From: Candidatus Methanomethylophilaceae archaeon
GTDB taxonomy: Archaea; Thermoplasmatota; Thermoplasmata; Methanomassiliicoccales; Methanomethylophilaceae
Direction of reading: 5' to 3'
Length of the DNA stretch: 63,832 nt
Assembly (NCBI GenBank): GCA_017524805.1
Contig: JAFXUX010000003.1
Span: forward strand, 1 to 63,832
The notes beneath the pieces were generated by a model, which saw nothing but the letters and a program-made list of their open reading frames with translations, was not told the origin of the DNA and ran no database searches. The first letter of the stretch is position 1, and the number at the start of each line of letters is the position of its first letter. The position numbers and the translations under genes are program-made. This document shows, piece after piece, positions 1 to 8,572 of the stretch.

Positions 1-23
1 AACTTTTGATAAGGCGAGACGTT

Positions 24-100
24 GGGCTCTTAGCTTAGCCAGGTAGAGCGCTCGGCTCATAACCGAGTGGTCGCCGGTTCGAACCCGGCAGGGCCCACCA
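24..100 (+). tRNA. tRNA with CAT anticodon (Met elongator or Ile2)
   Basis: The segment folds as a full cloverleaf: a 7-bp acceptor stem starting GGGC, a D arm, an anticodon stem CTCGG/CCGAG with loop CTCATAA, a T arm with TTCGAAC, and an encoded 3' CCA. The anticodon is CAT. The anticodon stem lacks the run of G-C pairs typical of initiators, so it is either elongator tRNA-Met or the tRNA-Ile whose C34 is modified to agmatidine. The acceptor stem and the CTCATAA loop lean towards Ile2. A decayed tyrosine recombinase lies just downstream, so the 3' end may once have been an attachment site. Confidence 0.93.
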
Positions 101-227
101 TTTCCTTATCCAGATCGTCATTTTGAAATCCTATGATTTCGGATTTTCGACCGTTCCAAAGGCGTTGGCCCACGCAGTTTGGACCCGCTCTCGGAGAGAG
201 CCCAAACCGTTTGGGCCGTAAATGGTT

Positions 228-923
228 TCATCTGCGGTTGTTCGTCTGATTCCTCAGTATCCTCTTGATCACCTGGTTCTCGCTGTTCCTGGCGTAGTAT
301 CCCTCGGTGGTCTTCGTCGAGGAATGGCCCATGGCCACGGAGACGTCCTCTATCCTGTTGCCGCTGTCCAGGAGCCTCTGGCCGAACGCCCTGCGCCCGG
401 CCCTCAGCTGGAAGCGGACCCCGATCTCCTTCTCCACGCATGCCTTCATCCTGCAGAAGCCCTGCTGGGTGTAGAACTCGTTGGAGTTGTTCAGCGGAGG
501 GAACATCGACCTCGACTCCTTCCCGCGCTCGGCGAGCTTCGAGGCCCTGACGTCCAGGTAGTGCTGGACTATGTCCTCGACTCCGTCCATCAGCAGGACG
601 GATCTGGGCTCGCCGTATCTCCCCTCGCCCTTGACGTGGACCACATGGATTATCATGTGGCCGTCCATGAACGACACGTCGTCGACATACACATGCGCGC
701 TCCGTTCCTGAAGAGCGGGATATCGCTGACGACCGTGATATCTCGCTGCAGATCTCTGATCTGCAGCATAAACAGCGACGGCATCCTGTCGGCCGATCAA
801 CCAAGCAGGAACGTCAGGGAATACTTCAAGACGGCTGGCGTGAAACTGCAGAGGCAAATGGATGTCCACGAATACAAAGCGCAATTCCTCGAATCGAAAT
901 GTAGTGCTGAGATTTGACATCAT
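228..923 (-). pseudogene. tyrosine recombinase (integrase), C-terminal part, decayed
   Basis: The last ~110 residues match the catalytic end of phage-type integrases. There is an Arg-rich box in RRAFGQRLLDSG, then GHSSTKTTE carrying the conserved His, then the Tyr pair in GYYA. Upstream of about position 715 the frame stops resembling the family. A family-like reading resumes in another frame (roughly IRDLQRDITVVSDIP), which implies a frameshift. The first catalytic Arg box cannot be found. The gene points toward the tRNA at 24-100, the usual layout of an integrated element. I see no second copy of the tRNA 3' end in the window. It is probably the remnant of a lost element. Confidence 0.6.
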
Positions 924-995
924 CTTAGGTTAAGACGATGTCCGCATCAAAGCAAATGTAAAGATTAGGGGCATCCGGAATGATGTTTGCTCCTA

Positions 996-1220
996 TCAAG
1001 AAGAATTCTTCTTCCCAGACTCGGCGAACTCCACGACGGCCGCGTCGAACTCGGCGGGAGCCATGTCGTCGAACACCTACCGTCTCCATTTGGTGTAGTC
1101 AGAGTTACCAGTCTTCACGGCAGCGAGGAACATCTCCGTGTTCACTATGCCGAACCTCTCGACAAGGCACTCCATGCCAAGCCTGTACATCTCGCTCATG
1201 GTGTAGACTTCATGATCCAT
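996..1220 (-). CDS. small protein with in-frame TAG at codon 48 (Pyl candidate or pseudogene)
   Basis: A 74-codon frame starts at an ATG with a strong ribosome site, GGAGGAGG at about -7, and ends at TGA. It contains one amber codon at 1079-1077. Both sides read as protein: MDHEVYTMSEMYRLGME before it and VFDDMAPAEFDAAVVEF after it. From memory, proteins of this type have a glutamate codon near this point, one base from TAG; I could not check that. The start lies inside the last codons of the upstream EamA transporter, which suggests translational coupling. It is either a pyrrolysine-containing product, a truncated 47-residue product, or a fresh nonsense mutation. Function unknown. Confidence 0.5.
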
Positions 1221-2176
1221 GTCATTCCTCCTCCAGTGATATGAAGCCTACCGGAGATATAATAGAGACGATTTCCAAGAATATTTGGATGATCCGAATT
1301 AAGCGTTCGGACCAGAAGCAGCAAAGTTCCGGCCACGATGCCGGCCAATCCGATTGCGCCTTTCTTGGACAGCTTCTCTTTGAAGACCAGGAATGAGAAC
1401 GCTATCGCGACCAGTATGCTGAGCTTGTCGATGGGAACGATTATGCTTGCGGGACCGGTCTGCAGAGCGCCGAAGAAACACATCCAGGACGCGCCCGTGG
1501 CAAGCCCAGACAGTACGACGAACAGCATGTCCTTCCGTCCTATGCCCCTCAGCTTGTCCTGTTTATTCGTCACACAGATCATCGTCCAGGACATGATCAG
1601 GACCACGACGGTGCGGATCGCGGTCCCCAGATTGGAATCGATGTCCTGCATTCCGACTTTGCCGAGAATCGACGTAAGCGCAGCGAACACCGCCGAGCCT
1701 ATGGCGAACAGCAGCCAACCCGCGCGTTCGTTGGCCTCTTCGACATCCTTCTTCTCGATCATCATCATAGTGCCGACCAATATCAGCGCGACTCCGATGC
1801 ACCCCCATGCCGACAGAGTCTCCCCCAGAAGGATCACGGCGAGAATGATGGTCAGGACATTGCTGGATTTGTCGACCGGGACGACCTTGTTCACATTGCC
1901 GATCTGCAGCGCTTTGAAATAGCACAGCCAGGAAGCTCCTGTGGCCAGACCTGACAGTATCAGGAACAGCCAGGTTTCCCCGCCTATGTCCCCGACGGAA
2001 GAGTATGAGCCTGCGGCCATGACGATAGCCCATGCGAACAGCATCGCCACTGCGGTGCGGTATGCGGTCGCCACCGTCGAGTCCACATTCTGCAGGCCGC
2101 ATTTCGCTAAGATGGATGTCAGGCCGGCGAACAATGCAGACCCAACAGCCAGAAACAGCCACACTTCCTCCGCCAT
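1196..2176 (-). CDS. EamA/DMT-family transporter, two repeats
   Basis: The protein has 326 residues and about ten hydrophobic segments in two homologous halves (about 3-140 and 150-290). Each half begins with a similar motif, LFAGLTSILAKCGLQ and VFAALTSILGKVGMQ, and contains LSGLATGASW. This is the drug/metabolite transporter fold, acting in the cytoplasmic membrane; the substrate is unknown. Its normal end is near residue 293. The last ~35 residues are an unusual hydrophilic tail, which suggests the original stop was lost. It lies downstream of ABC operon A on the same strand, after a hairpin, so it is probably a separate unit or a readthrough gene. Confidence 0.85.
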   Translation of the reverse strand: MAEEVWLFLAVGSALFAGLTSILAKCGLQNVDSTVATAYRTAVAMLFAWAIVMAAGSYSSVGDIGGETWLFLILSGLATGASWLCYFKALQIGNVNKVVPVDKSSNVLTIILAVILLGETLSAWGCIGVALILVGTMMMIEKKDVEEANERAGWLLFAIGSAVFAALTSILGKVGMQDIDSNLGTAIRTVVVLIMSWTMICVTNKQDKLRGIGRKDMLFVVLSGLATGASWMCFFGALQTGPASIIVPIDKLSILVAIAFSFLVFKEKLSKKGAIGLAGIVAGTLLLLVRTLNSDHPNILGNRLYYISGRLHITGGGMTWIMKSTP

Positions 2177-2209
2177 ACCGCCCCATAGCTTTATTCAATA
2201 AGTAATGGA

Positions 2210-2223
2210 GAGGCCGAAGCCTC
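2210..2223 (-). terminator. UUCG-loop hairpin after ABC operon A
   Basis: On the minus strand GAGGC and GCCTC close a TTCG tetraloop just after the stop codon of the ATPase gene at 2230. The same design follows the genes ending at 8573 and 12164. Confidence 0.55.
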
Positions 2224-2229
2224 CCGGTT

Positions 2230-3009
2230 TCATTCCTCGCGTATGGCACCGTTCAGAATGACATGGGGCCTGCCATTCACTTCGATGATGTCCGCGTCCA
2301 CGCCGTACACGGTGCGCAGATTCTCTTTGGTGATGACCTCTTTCGGAGTTCCGACGGCATAGATCGATCCTCCGTAAAGCATGATGATCTTGTCGGCATA
2401 CTTCGCGGTGATGTTGATGTCGTGGCTGATCATCACTATGATCATGTTCTTGGTCCTCGGCAGCTCGCTGAGGATCCTGGTCACCTCCAGCTGATGGCGC
2501 ACATCCAGATTGGAAGTGGGCTCGTCCAGGATGACCATGTTGGGCATCCTCACCAATCCCCTTGCCAGAACCACCTTCTGATGCTGCCCGGCGGACAGCT
2601 CGTTGAAGTTGCGCATGGCCAGATGCTGGATGCTCATCAGGTTCAGGACGTCGTAGACCTTCTCCAGATCCTCCTTCTTAGTGCCGAACTTGGCGTCGTT
2701 CTGGAGGCCCACCATGATGGTGTCGATGACGGTCAGAGGGAAATTGTCCTCCGAGGAAGCGGGAACATACCCCATGTTGGCCGCCAGCTCCTTCAGCTTC
2801 ATCTCCCTGTTGTCTTTCCCGTCGATCAGGACTGCCCCGCCGGTCGCTTTCAGGATCTTGTTGATGCAGTGCACCAAGGTTGATTTCCCGACCCCGTTCG
2901 GACCCAATATGCAGATGAACTCCGGCTTCTCGAAAGTGTAATTCACTCCCGAGAAGACCGGCTTGCTTGGGTCGTATCCGAACTCCAGGTCTTTCAGTTC
3001 TACCTTCAT
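2230..3009 (-). CDS. ABC transporter ATPase, iron/cobamide type (operon A)
   Basis: This 259-residue protein is the cytoplasmic ATPase of a FecCD/BtuCD-type importer. It has Walker A (GPNGVGKST, about residues 36-44), a signature LSAGQHQK, Walker B MVILDEPTS and the switch histidine in MISHD. A short C-terminal extension ends in PHVILNG, a motif also present at the ends of the ATPases of operons B and C. This marks the three as one paralogous family. It follows the permease gene by 4 bases, so the two are co-translated. The substrate cannot be told from sequence; ferric siderophore or corrinoid is most likely. Confidence 0.93.
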   Translation of the reverse strand: MKVELKDLEFGYDPSKPVFSGVNYTFEKPEFICILGPNGVGKSTLVHCINKILKATGGAVLIDGKDNREMKLKELAANMGYVPASSEDNFPLTVIDTIMVGLQNDAKFGTKKEDLEKVYDVLNLMSIQHLAMRNFNELSAGQHQKVVLARGLVRMPNMVILDEPTSNLDVRHQLEVTRILSELPRTKNMIIVMISHDINITAKYADKIIMLYGGSIYAVGTPKEVITKENLRTVYGVDADIIEVNGRPHVILNGAIREE

Positions 3010-3013
3010 GGGA

Positions 3014-4057
3014 TCACCACGCGCTCTTCCTCTGCTTGATCAGCAGATAGAGGAATATCGGCCCGCCGATGAACGACGTGATCACACCCACAGGCAGGAA
3101 TGTCGGCGCCAGTATCACCCTTGCGATAAGGTCCGAGACCATCAGCAGGACCCCTCCGAACACGGCCGCCGCCGGGATGAGATAGCGGTTGTCCGAGCCC
3201 AGGAACATCCTGACGATGTGCGGCGAAACCAGTCCGATGAATCCGATGATCCCCGTGAAACAGACGACCGATGCGGCCATCAGAGAGATCAGCAGCAGGA
3301 GGATGATCCTCAGCTTGTGGGCGTCCAATCCCAATGCCGTGGCGTTCTTGTCTCCGGTGATCAGGATGTTGAGTTTCTTGGACATCAGCATGAGCGTTAT
3401 CGATCCGACCACGGTGAAGCACATCATTATCCCGCAGTCGTTCCACGTGACTCCGCTCAGATCTCCCACGGACCAGTTGAACACGGATGCCAGACTTGCG
3501 TCGGACAATCCGAGCTTGATCAGCGTGGTGCATGCGTTGAACAGATACATGACGGCGATACCCGCAAGAATCATGGTCGCCGCGGATGTGCTCCTCAGCG
3601 ACGATACCAGGATGATCACCGCGGCAGGAATGAGCGAAAACACGAACGCGAACAGGACCAGGCTGACGCTCCCGCCGAATCCGGCGAAAGAGAGCCCGAG
3701 CCCCAGAGCCAATGTGGCTCCGAACGATGCACCCGATGATATTCCCGTGGTGTACGGATCCGCCAGGGGATTCTTCATCATGCTCTGCATGGCGGCCCCG
3801 GCGACGCCCAGCGACATTCCGGCGATCATGCCGGCCATTATCCTAGGCAGACGGATCGTGAATATCGCCCAATCCGCATCGGGATCCAGCGCATCGGGGT
3901 TGAAGAAATGGTTGAATATCGTTTCGTAGACCTCTATGAAAGAGATCTTCGAGGAGCCTATGGTGGTGGCATAGCCAATCACCAAAATCATTCCGATGAT
4001 GCAGCCTAAAATGAAAAGCAATTTCCTGCGGGTATAGCGATGATACTCCGCCATCAT
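3014..4057 (-). CDS. FecCD-family ABC permease (operon A)
   Basis: A 347-residue membrane protein with about ten hydrophobic helices. It carries FecCD-family signatures: MAGMIAGMSLGVAGAAMQ, NPLADPYTTGISSGASFGA and GFIGLVSPHIVR, the last being the loop that contacts the ATPase. Two copies would form the transmembrane channel for an iron-chelate or cobamide. It starts at an ATG at 4057, about 110 bases after the binding-protein gene. A GC hairpin lies in that gap, which probably sets a lower level of permease than of binding protein. Confidence 0.93.
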   Translation of the reverse strand: MMAEYHRYTRRKLLFILGCIIGMILVIGYATTIGSSKISFIEVYETIFNHFFNPDALDPDADWAIFTIRLPRIMAGMIAGMSLGVAGAAMQSMMKNPLADPYTTGISSGASFGATLALGLGLSFAGFGGSVSLVLFAFVFSLIPAAVIILVSSLRSTSAATMILAGIAVMYLFNACTTLIKLGLSDASLASVFNWSVGDLSGVTWNDCGIMMCFTVVGSITLMLMSKKLNILITGDKNATALGLDAHKLRIILLLLISLMAASVVCFTGIIGFIGLVSPHIVRMFLGSDNRYLIPAAAVFGGVLLMVSDLIARVILAPTFLPVGVITSFIGGPIFLYLLIKQRKSAW

Positions 4058-4136
4058 CTGGTCGCTTTCCGTATGGTCCGTATTATCAACCTCTTTTCAG
4101 AAACGGAATGGGACTGAACGATCCGAAACGGACCGA

Positions 4137-4154
4137 CAGGGGTCCGGCCCCCTG
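4137..4154 (-). promoter_or_regulatory. intercistronic GC hairpin, operon A
   Basis: CAGGGG and CCCCTG pair across a 6-base loop between the binding-protein stop and the permease start. Operons B and C have comparable hairpins at the same place. The likely role is transcript stabilisation or partial termination that favours the binding protein; that is an inference. Confidence 0.45.
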
Positions 4155-4169
4155 CCGATCCCCGGAAAA

Positions 4170-5554
4170 TCAATTCATCAGTTCCTCATATTTCTCGTCG
4201 GCGAATTTGAGGTCGAAATATGTGTACTGGAACCATTCGCTGGCATTCACTCCGGGATGATACTCCTTCATGTAATCGTTGAACAGCTTTTCGATGTCGA
4301 AGTTGAAGACTCCGGGGTAGATGTGGTTGGCTATGTACGCGGTCAGGATGAACGAGGCCGCTCCCAGACGGACTCCCTGGGTATTGATGAGCACCTTGCC
4401 TTTCTCGTAAGCCTGGGTGTGGTCGATCGCCTGGATGCTCTTCATGTCATCCTCGTAGAGCTTGGTCAGATCCCACTTGAACGTGTCGATGACCGAGCCG
4501 TCTGTCTGCTCGAGCACTCCGTGCCAGGGCTGGAGGAGGATCCAATCGGGGTTCATCTCTTTGATCGCTTCCGCGTCGACGTTTCCCTTGGGATATCCGC
4601 GGTCGATGGCGGTGGACGCTCCGGCGAGGACGACAGGCTCGATGTATCCGTTCTTGTAGTCGACTACCGCGGAAGCGTTGTGGCTCGCGAATACGAACGG
4701 ACGTTCCGACATGGGTATGTCCTTGACGTGCTTGGCGATCGTCTTGTAGACCGCGTCTGCCATGTCGACATACTTCTTGGCGTTCGCCTCGTTGTCGGTC
4801 AGGTATCCGAGCATGAGGATGCCGGGGATGGCCCATCCGTCCTCGTATGAGGGCAGCCTGATGATGTCGACTCCGCGTGGTCCGAGAACCTCTTCGCCGG
4901 TCTTGACGTAGTATCTCTTCGTCCCGGTGATTATGCAGCTGGGCATGTCTCCCGTCATGGATTCGTAGTCGGGGTGGCCCTGTTCCCGAAGCATTTCGCA
5001 TCGCTGAACTGCGGATACCACTGCCTCAGCTCTCCCTTGCCGGGGACGTCTCCGACAGAGTCGCAGACCCATTTGACTTCGTTGGAGGTCAGACCGGCCG
5101 CGGCCGCCATCTCGTAGATTGTCTTATATGCCAGGCCGATGGTTGTCAGAGGATAGTTGCAGGTCGAAAGGACGTTGTCGACGTTGATGTAGTTGATTTT
5201 GATCCCATGCTCGCGCTTGACCATCTTCTTGACCAGCTCCAGATCCTTCGAGTCTACGGCGCCGTCCGCGTTGGCATCGGCCAATGAGCGGTTTATGGTC
5301 TTGCCGTCGTAACTGTCCAGAACAGAGACGACCACGGAGCCTGTGACTTTCCCGTCGATGATGTCCTGGATGTATTTCACATCGTCATCGTTGATGTAGT
5401 CGTCGTTGTTAGCGTTGCCTAATATCGGCAGCCTTCCCTCATATTCGTAGGTGGGCTCTTTCTCGCCGCCCCCGTTTGTGAGAAGGACAGCCGCTATTAT
5501 GGCGGCCGCCGCAACGGCAACCACGGCTATTATTGCGATTATTTTTTTGTCCAT
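4170..5554 (-). pseudogene. dockerin-bearing ABC substrate-binding protein, frameshifted (operon A)
   Basis: The start is the ATG at 5554 (MDKKIIAIIAVV), giving an N-terminal membrane anchor with no lipobox. Residues ~45-120 hold two EF-hand loops of the dockerin pattern (NANNDDYINDDD and DANADGAVDSKD). A periplasmic-binding-protein domain of the iron/cobamide type follows. The frame breaks near 4981: the first frame stops at 4955 and a second, open from 5072, continues the domain to 4170. Adding one C near 4982 would restore a continuous reading (FGNQGHPDYESM). This is a real single-base deletion, a slippage site or a sequencing error. Otherwise the protein would bind ligand at the cell surface for the adjacent permease. 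Confidence 0.8.
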
Positions 5555-5627
5555 GGATACCACTGTACGTATAATCCAGCAATAGACCCATCACTAACTA
5601 TTTAACTAAAATAGAAAAAACATAGAG

Positions 5628-5686
5628 TAAATGAAATTATGGGACCATAAATACATGATGGATAAATGGTCCCATAATTTCATTTA
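5628..5686. repeat. 21-bp perfect inverted repeat
   Basis: The 21-base arms at 5628-5648 and 5666-5686 are exact reverse complements around a 17-base spacer. Each arm contains ATTATGGGACCAT or its complement. It lies between operon A's binding-protein gene (minus) and the amber-interrupted ORF at 5771 (plus), in AT-rich sequence. It could be an extended operator, a strong RNA hairpin or the relic of a mobile element. Confidence 0.85.
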
Positions 5687-5770
5687 TGCCGTTGTCGGAA
5701 CATCACCATAATATTTAGGTAAGGCAAAACACGGAAGGATAATACGAAAATCCCCAAGCCTTTGTAGCCT

Positions 5771-6508
5771 ATGCAATTTGATTCCGATTCGTCGGAATCG
5801 GTCGAAACAGCTACGTTCATAGATGGCGATACCAAAATAACGTCATCCTCGTACAGGGACGATGCGGGATTGATGGTCGTATTCCACGATTGCCTTTCAG
5901 CCTGCTACAGGGGCATGAACTAGGGGCAGAAGTTCAATGGATTGCTGCTGAACGTATACATCTTGGGAAGCTCGCGCAGAACAAGCGATTCCTACGATGG
6001 AGAAAGGATGGCGGGATGCGGGAACATCGCCCGTCCGTGGACAAGCTGCTGCGACATCTCCTCCGAAACGAAGCGCATACTGTCTGTGGCCGTAGTCGTG
6101 CTGATAGACGATTTCAAGCTCAGCCGCTATGGGGAGCATACGGACATGATCCTCCAAACCCTGATGGGCAGGTACTCCGAAGGCAACATCCAGTTCGCGA
6201 TGAGCGATGTGTCGATGGCTTACTGCTATGCGCTGTATAAGCTGCAGCAGGAAGACGATATGGGCCGCAAAAGTGACCTTGTCAGGGAGCTGGTCACAGG
6301 GCTGCTGCTCGAAATCTATTCCAATCATCTGACTTCATTGCCAGCGCATCAAATAAATGGTATGGCAGATCGGACCGCTGAAACACAATATCGGGACTAT
6401 TTTCCCACACAGGAATGGATTTATCGTTTTTTATCAGCGAAATGCAGGTCGGTGCCGCAATGGCGGCGGCGAAGTGTCTGCACATCCGCATCCGCCGGAC
6501 ATTCTTAA
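5771..6508 (+). CDS. unrecognised protein with in-frame TAG at codon 51 (Pyl candidate or pseudogene)
   Basis: From the ATG at 5771 one frame runs 245 codons to the stop at 6508, interrupted only by TAG at 5921-5923. The reading looks like protein on both sides: DDAGLMVVFHDCLSAC before it and GQKFNGLLLNVYILG, then ILSVAVVVLIDDFKLS, after it. I recognise no domain. The part after about residue 195 is less convincing and may be out of frame. No clear ribosome site precedes the ATG, and another TAG in the same frame lies just upstream of it. Alternatives are a gene starting after the TAG (ATG at 5942) or a decayed gene. Confidence 0.4.
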
Positions 6509-6555
6509 GCCGAGAATTGGCCATGCACCCTCCGCGGAGTCCGATGGGAAGCCCG

Positions 6556-7830
6556 TTATCCGGTATTCTCGCAGAGGATATGCCGAGAATTTTTGGCAGA
6601 AGGACAAAAACGGTCGATTTCACGCGGCGGCATCGGCCGTCGCACCTCCAGAAGCCAATCCACTACATTCTTGATCTTGATCCCCAGCTCATCCCCCAAG
6701 CCGAACCTGTCCAAAGTCAGTATGGTCTTAGGGTAATTGTCCCTCTGCCTGAGAAGCGACTTCCTCTCCCGCTCGCGCGTGCCTTCGGACATCAGCGTCT
6801 GGCACACCTGGTAATATTCGACGGAATCGTGCCTTACAGCCACGAAATCCACCTCCGAATCCTGGTAGCTGCCGCATCTGACATCATACCCCCGCCTGAG
6901 AAGCTCCGCATAGACGACATTCTCCAGCGGCCTGCTGATATCCGTGCCTGCCGCCATTCCGAGCACGGCGTTTCTGAGCCCGATGTCCATAGCGTAATAT
7001 TTGCCGTTGGTTTTTAGAAGCTTCTTCCCGACCATATCATAACGCTGGCAATGGGAGAACAGAAACGCGTCTGTCATCGCGGCCACGTACGTCTCCGCGG
7101 TGTTGGGCCCGAGCCCCACGGCCTTGGATATGGAAGAGACGCTGGTAATGTTCCCGATGTTGGAGAATAGGAAGCGGGCTATGGCATCAACCTTCTGGGC
7201 GCTGACCGCCCCGGCATGCCCTATCACATCTTTTATCACTATAGTGCTAAATACCCCTTGAAGATAGTCCTTCGCGTACCTGATGCCCCTGGACGGGCAT
7301 ACCGCCGGCAATCCGCCGAACCTCAGATAATCCGAGAATGCCTCCTCGGCGGAGACGTAACCGTGCATGGCCATGAACTCGCGCAGAGACAGCGGATGCA
7401 CTTCCACCTCCACATGCCGGCCGGCGATATGGGTGGCCAGATCGGACGAAAGCATATCGGAATTGGATCCGGTCAGATATACGTCGACGTTCTTCATATG
7501 GTTCAGCGCGGAGACTGACATCTCCCAGCCTTCGACATTCTGGATCTCATCGAGGAGGACGTATGCGATGCGATCCTTCGGGACCCTCTCTTGGATGAAC
7601 GCGTTCAGCTTCGATGCGTCGGTTATCCCCTGGCCTTCTATGCTCTCAAAATCAATATGCACTATGTCTCCCTCGGGGACGCCGGAACTGATGAGATCTT
7701 CAATGTAAAGCTCCATCAAAACCGACTTGCCGACGCGGCGCATGCCCGTTATGACTTTCACGATCCCCGTATCCCCGCGGCCGGCGCGGAGGCGCTCGAG
7801 ATATCTTTCCCTGACAAGATATCTATCCAT
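6556..7830 (-). CDS. AAA+ ATPase with DUF4143 C-terminal domain
   Basis: The protein has 424 residues. Residues ~20-150 form the AAA_14 ATPase, with Walker A GMRRVGKSV, Walker B YVLLDEIQN and the sensor region YLTGSNSDMLSSD. Residues ~200-370 match DUF4143, ending in the nuclease-fold-like SEVDFVAV. The family is common in archaea and host-associated bacteria. It is often linked to defence or mobile DNA, but its role is not established. The last ~30 residues after VVDWLL look like a non-homologous tail, so the original stop may be lost. A second member is at 28591-29919. It is flanked on both sides by degenerate AT-rich DNA. Confidence 0.88.
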   Translation of the reverse strand: MDRYLVRERYLERLRAGRGDTGIVKVITGMRRVGKSVLMELYIEDLISSGVPEGDIVHIDFESIEGQGITDASKLNAFIQERVPKDRIAYVLLDEIQNVEGWEMSVSALNHMKNVDVYLTGSNSDMLSSDLATHIAGRHVEVEVHPLSLREFMAMHGYVSAEEAFSDYLRFGGLPAVCPSRGIRYAKDYLQGVFSTIVIKDVIGHAGAVSAQKVDAIARFLFSNIGNITSVSSISKAVGLGPNTAETYVAAMTDAFLFSHCQRYDMVGKKLLKTNGKYYAMDIGLRNAVLGMAAGTDISRPLENVVYAELLRRGYDVRCGSYQDSEVDFVAVRHDSVEYYQVCQTLMSEGTRERERKSLLRQRDNYPKTILTLDRFGLGDELGIKIKNVVDWLLEVRRPMPPREIDRFCPSAKNSRHILCENTG

Positions 7831-8572
7831 GGAGAATAATCAGTAATCATCTATAAAAATAATATTTATAGAATTTTTTAATATTATTCCAGAAAATCTA
7901 TTATTGACTCATATATTCTTAAGGGAATTCCGGAATGGGTTGCCGATATCTGACCGAACGATATTTCACTTTTAACCGGACTTATACAAAACTATTCCAG
8001 AAATTGCTCCACCCAAAAAATGAAGGGATCCCATCCCAGACAAGATAGCTGACCCCATGGTTTCGCAGGAGGCGTCGAGGTCCGGATTCGAAAACAATCA
8101 TCTCGAACTCCACCCTGAGAAACTCATGGTCCGCAACGTTGTAGCACCCTTGTGTTTAGAAGACAACCCCTCTCCTCTGATGCCGCTTTGACAGCGTCCC
8201 TGAACGAATAGAGCCGCTTCTTCTCGTTTATTCGCTTTTTTGCAGACTTTCTAGGGGAGACCGCCCAAATTCTCCTCGAAAGAATACATCAAGTATTGGT
8301 CAATGAGAGCCGCGTTCTGCTTCAAACGAGAAATGATTCAGCCGGTAGCCCCGAATTCCCTGGGATGATCGAAGAATTGTCGCGGAGAAATCTTCGCTGA
8401 TGATGAAAAGTTTAGTTATTCGAATCAGAAAATCGTTTTAATACCTCCGTCTAAAATGGCGTCATTGTTAACAAAAATGTTCAACAAGATCAGTATTGTA
8501 ATTGAAATTACTGACAAAATCGCGTCATTTGAAATGATGAAAAGGTGAGAGGCCGAAGCCCCTCGTTTAAAA
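7831..8572. other. gene-poor AT-rich stretch with decayed coding remnants
   Basis: No intact gene is visible. On the minus strand, short protein-like readings sit in different frames between about 8020 and 8400, for example ALIDQYLMYSFEENLGG, then LYSFRDAVKAASEERG, then VADHEFLRVEFEMIVFE. They are separated by frame changes and by stops that include both TAG and TGA. This is a degraded gene I cannot identify. The AT-rich segment at 7850-7920 is probably the promoter of the ATPase gene that starts at 7830. Confidence 0.5.
8547..8564 (-). terminator. UUCG-loop hairpin after the LRR protein gene
   Basis: On the minus strand GAGGGGC and GCCTCTC close a TTCG loop nine bases after the stop at 8573. 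Confidence 0.55.

Noticed and set aside
8020-8400. An additional TAG-readthrough gene on the minus strand
   Set aside because: The reading also needs frameshifts and crosses TGA stops, so it is a decayed gene, not a readthrough candidate.
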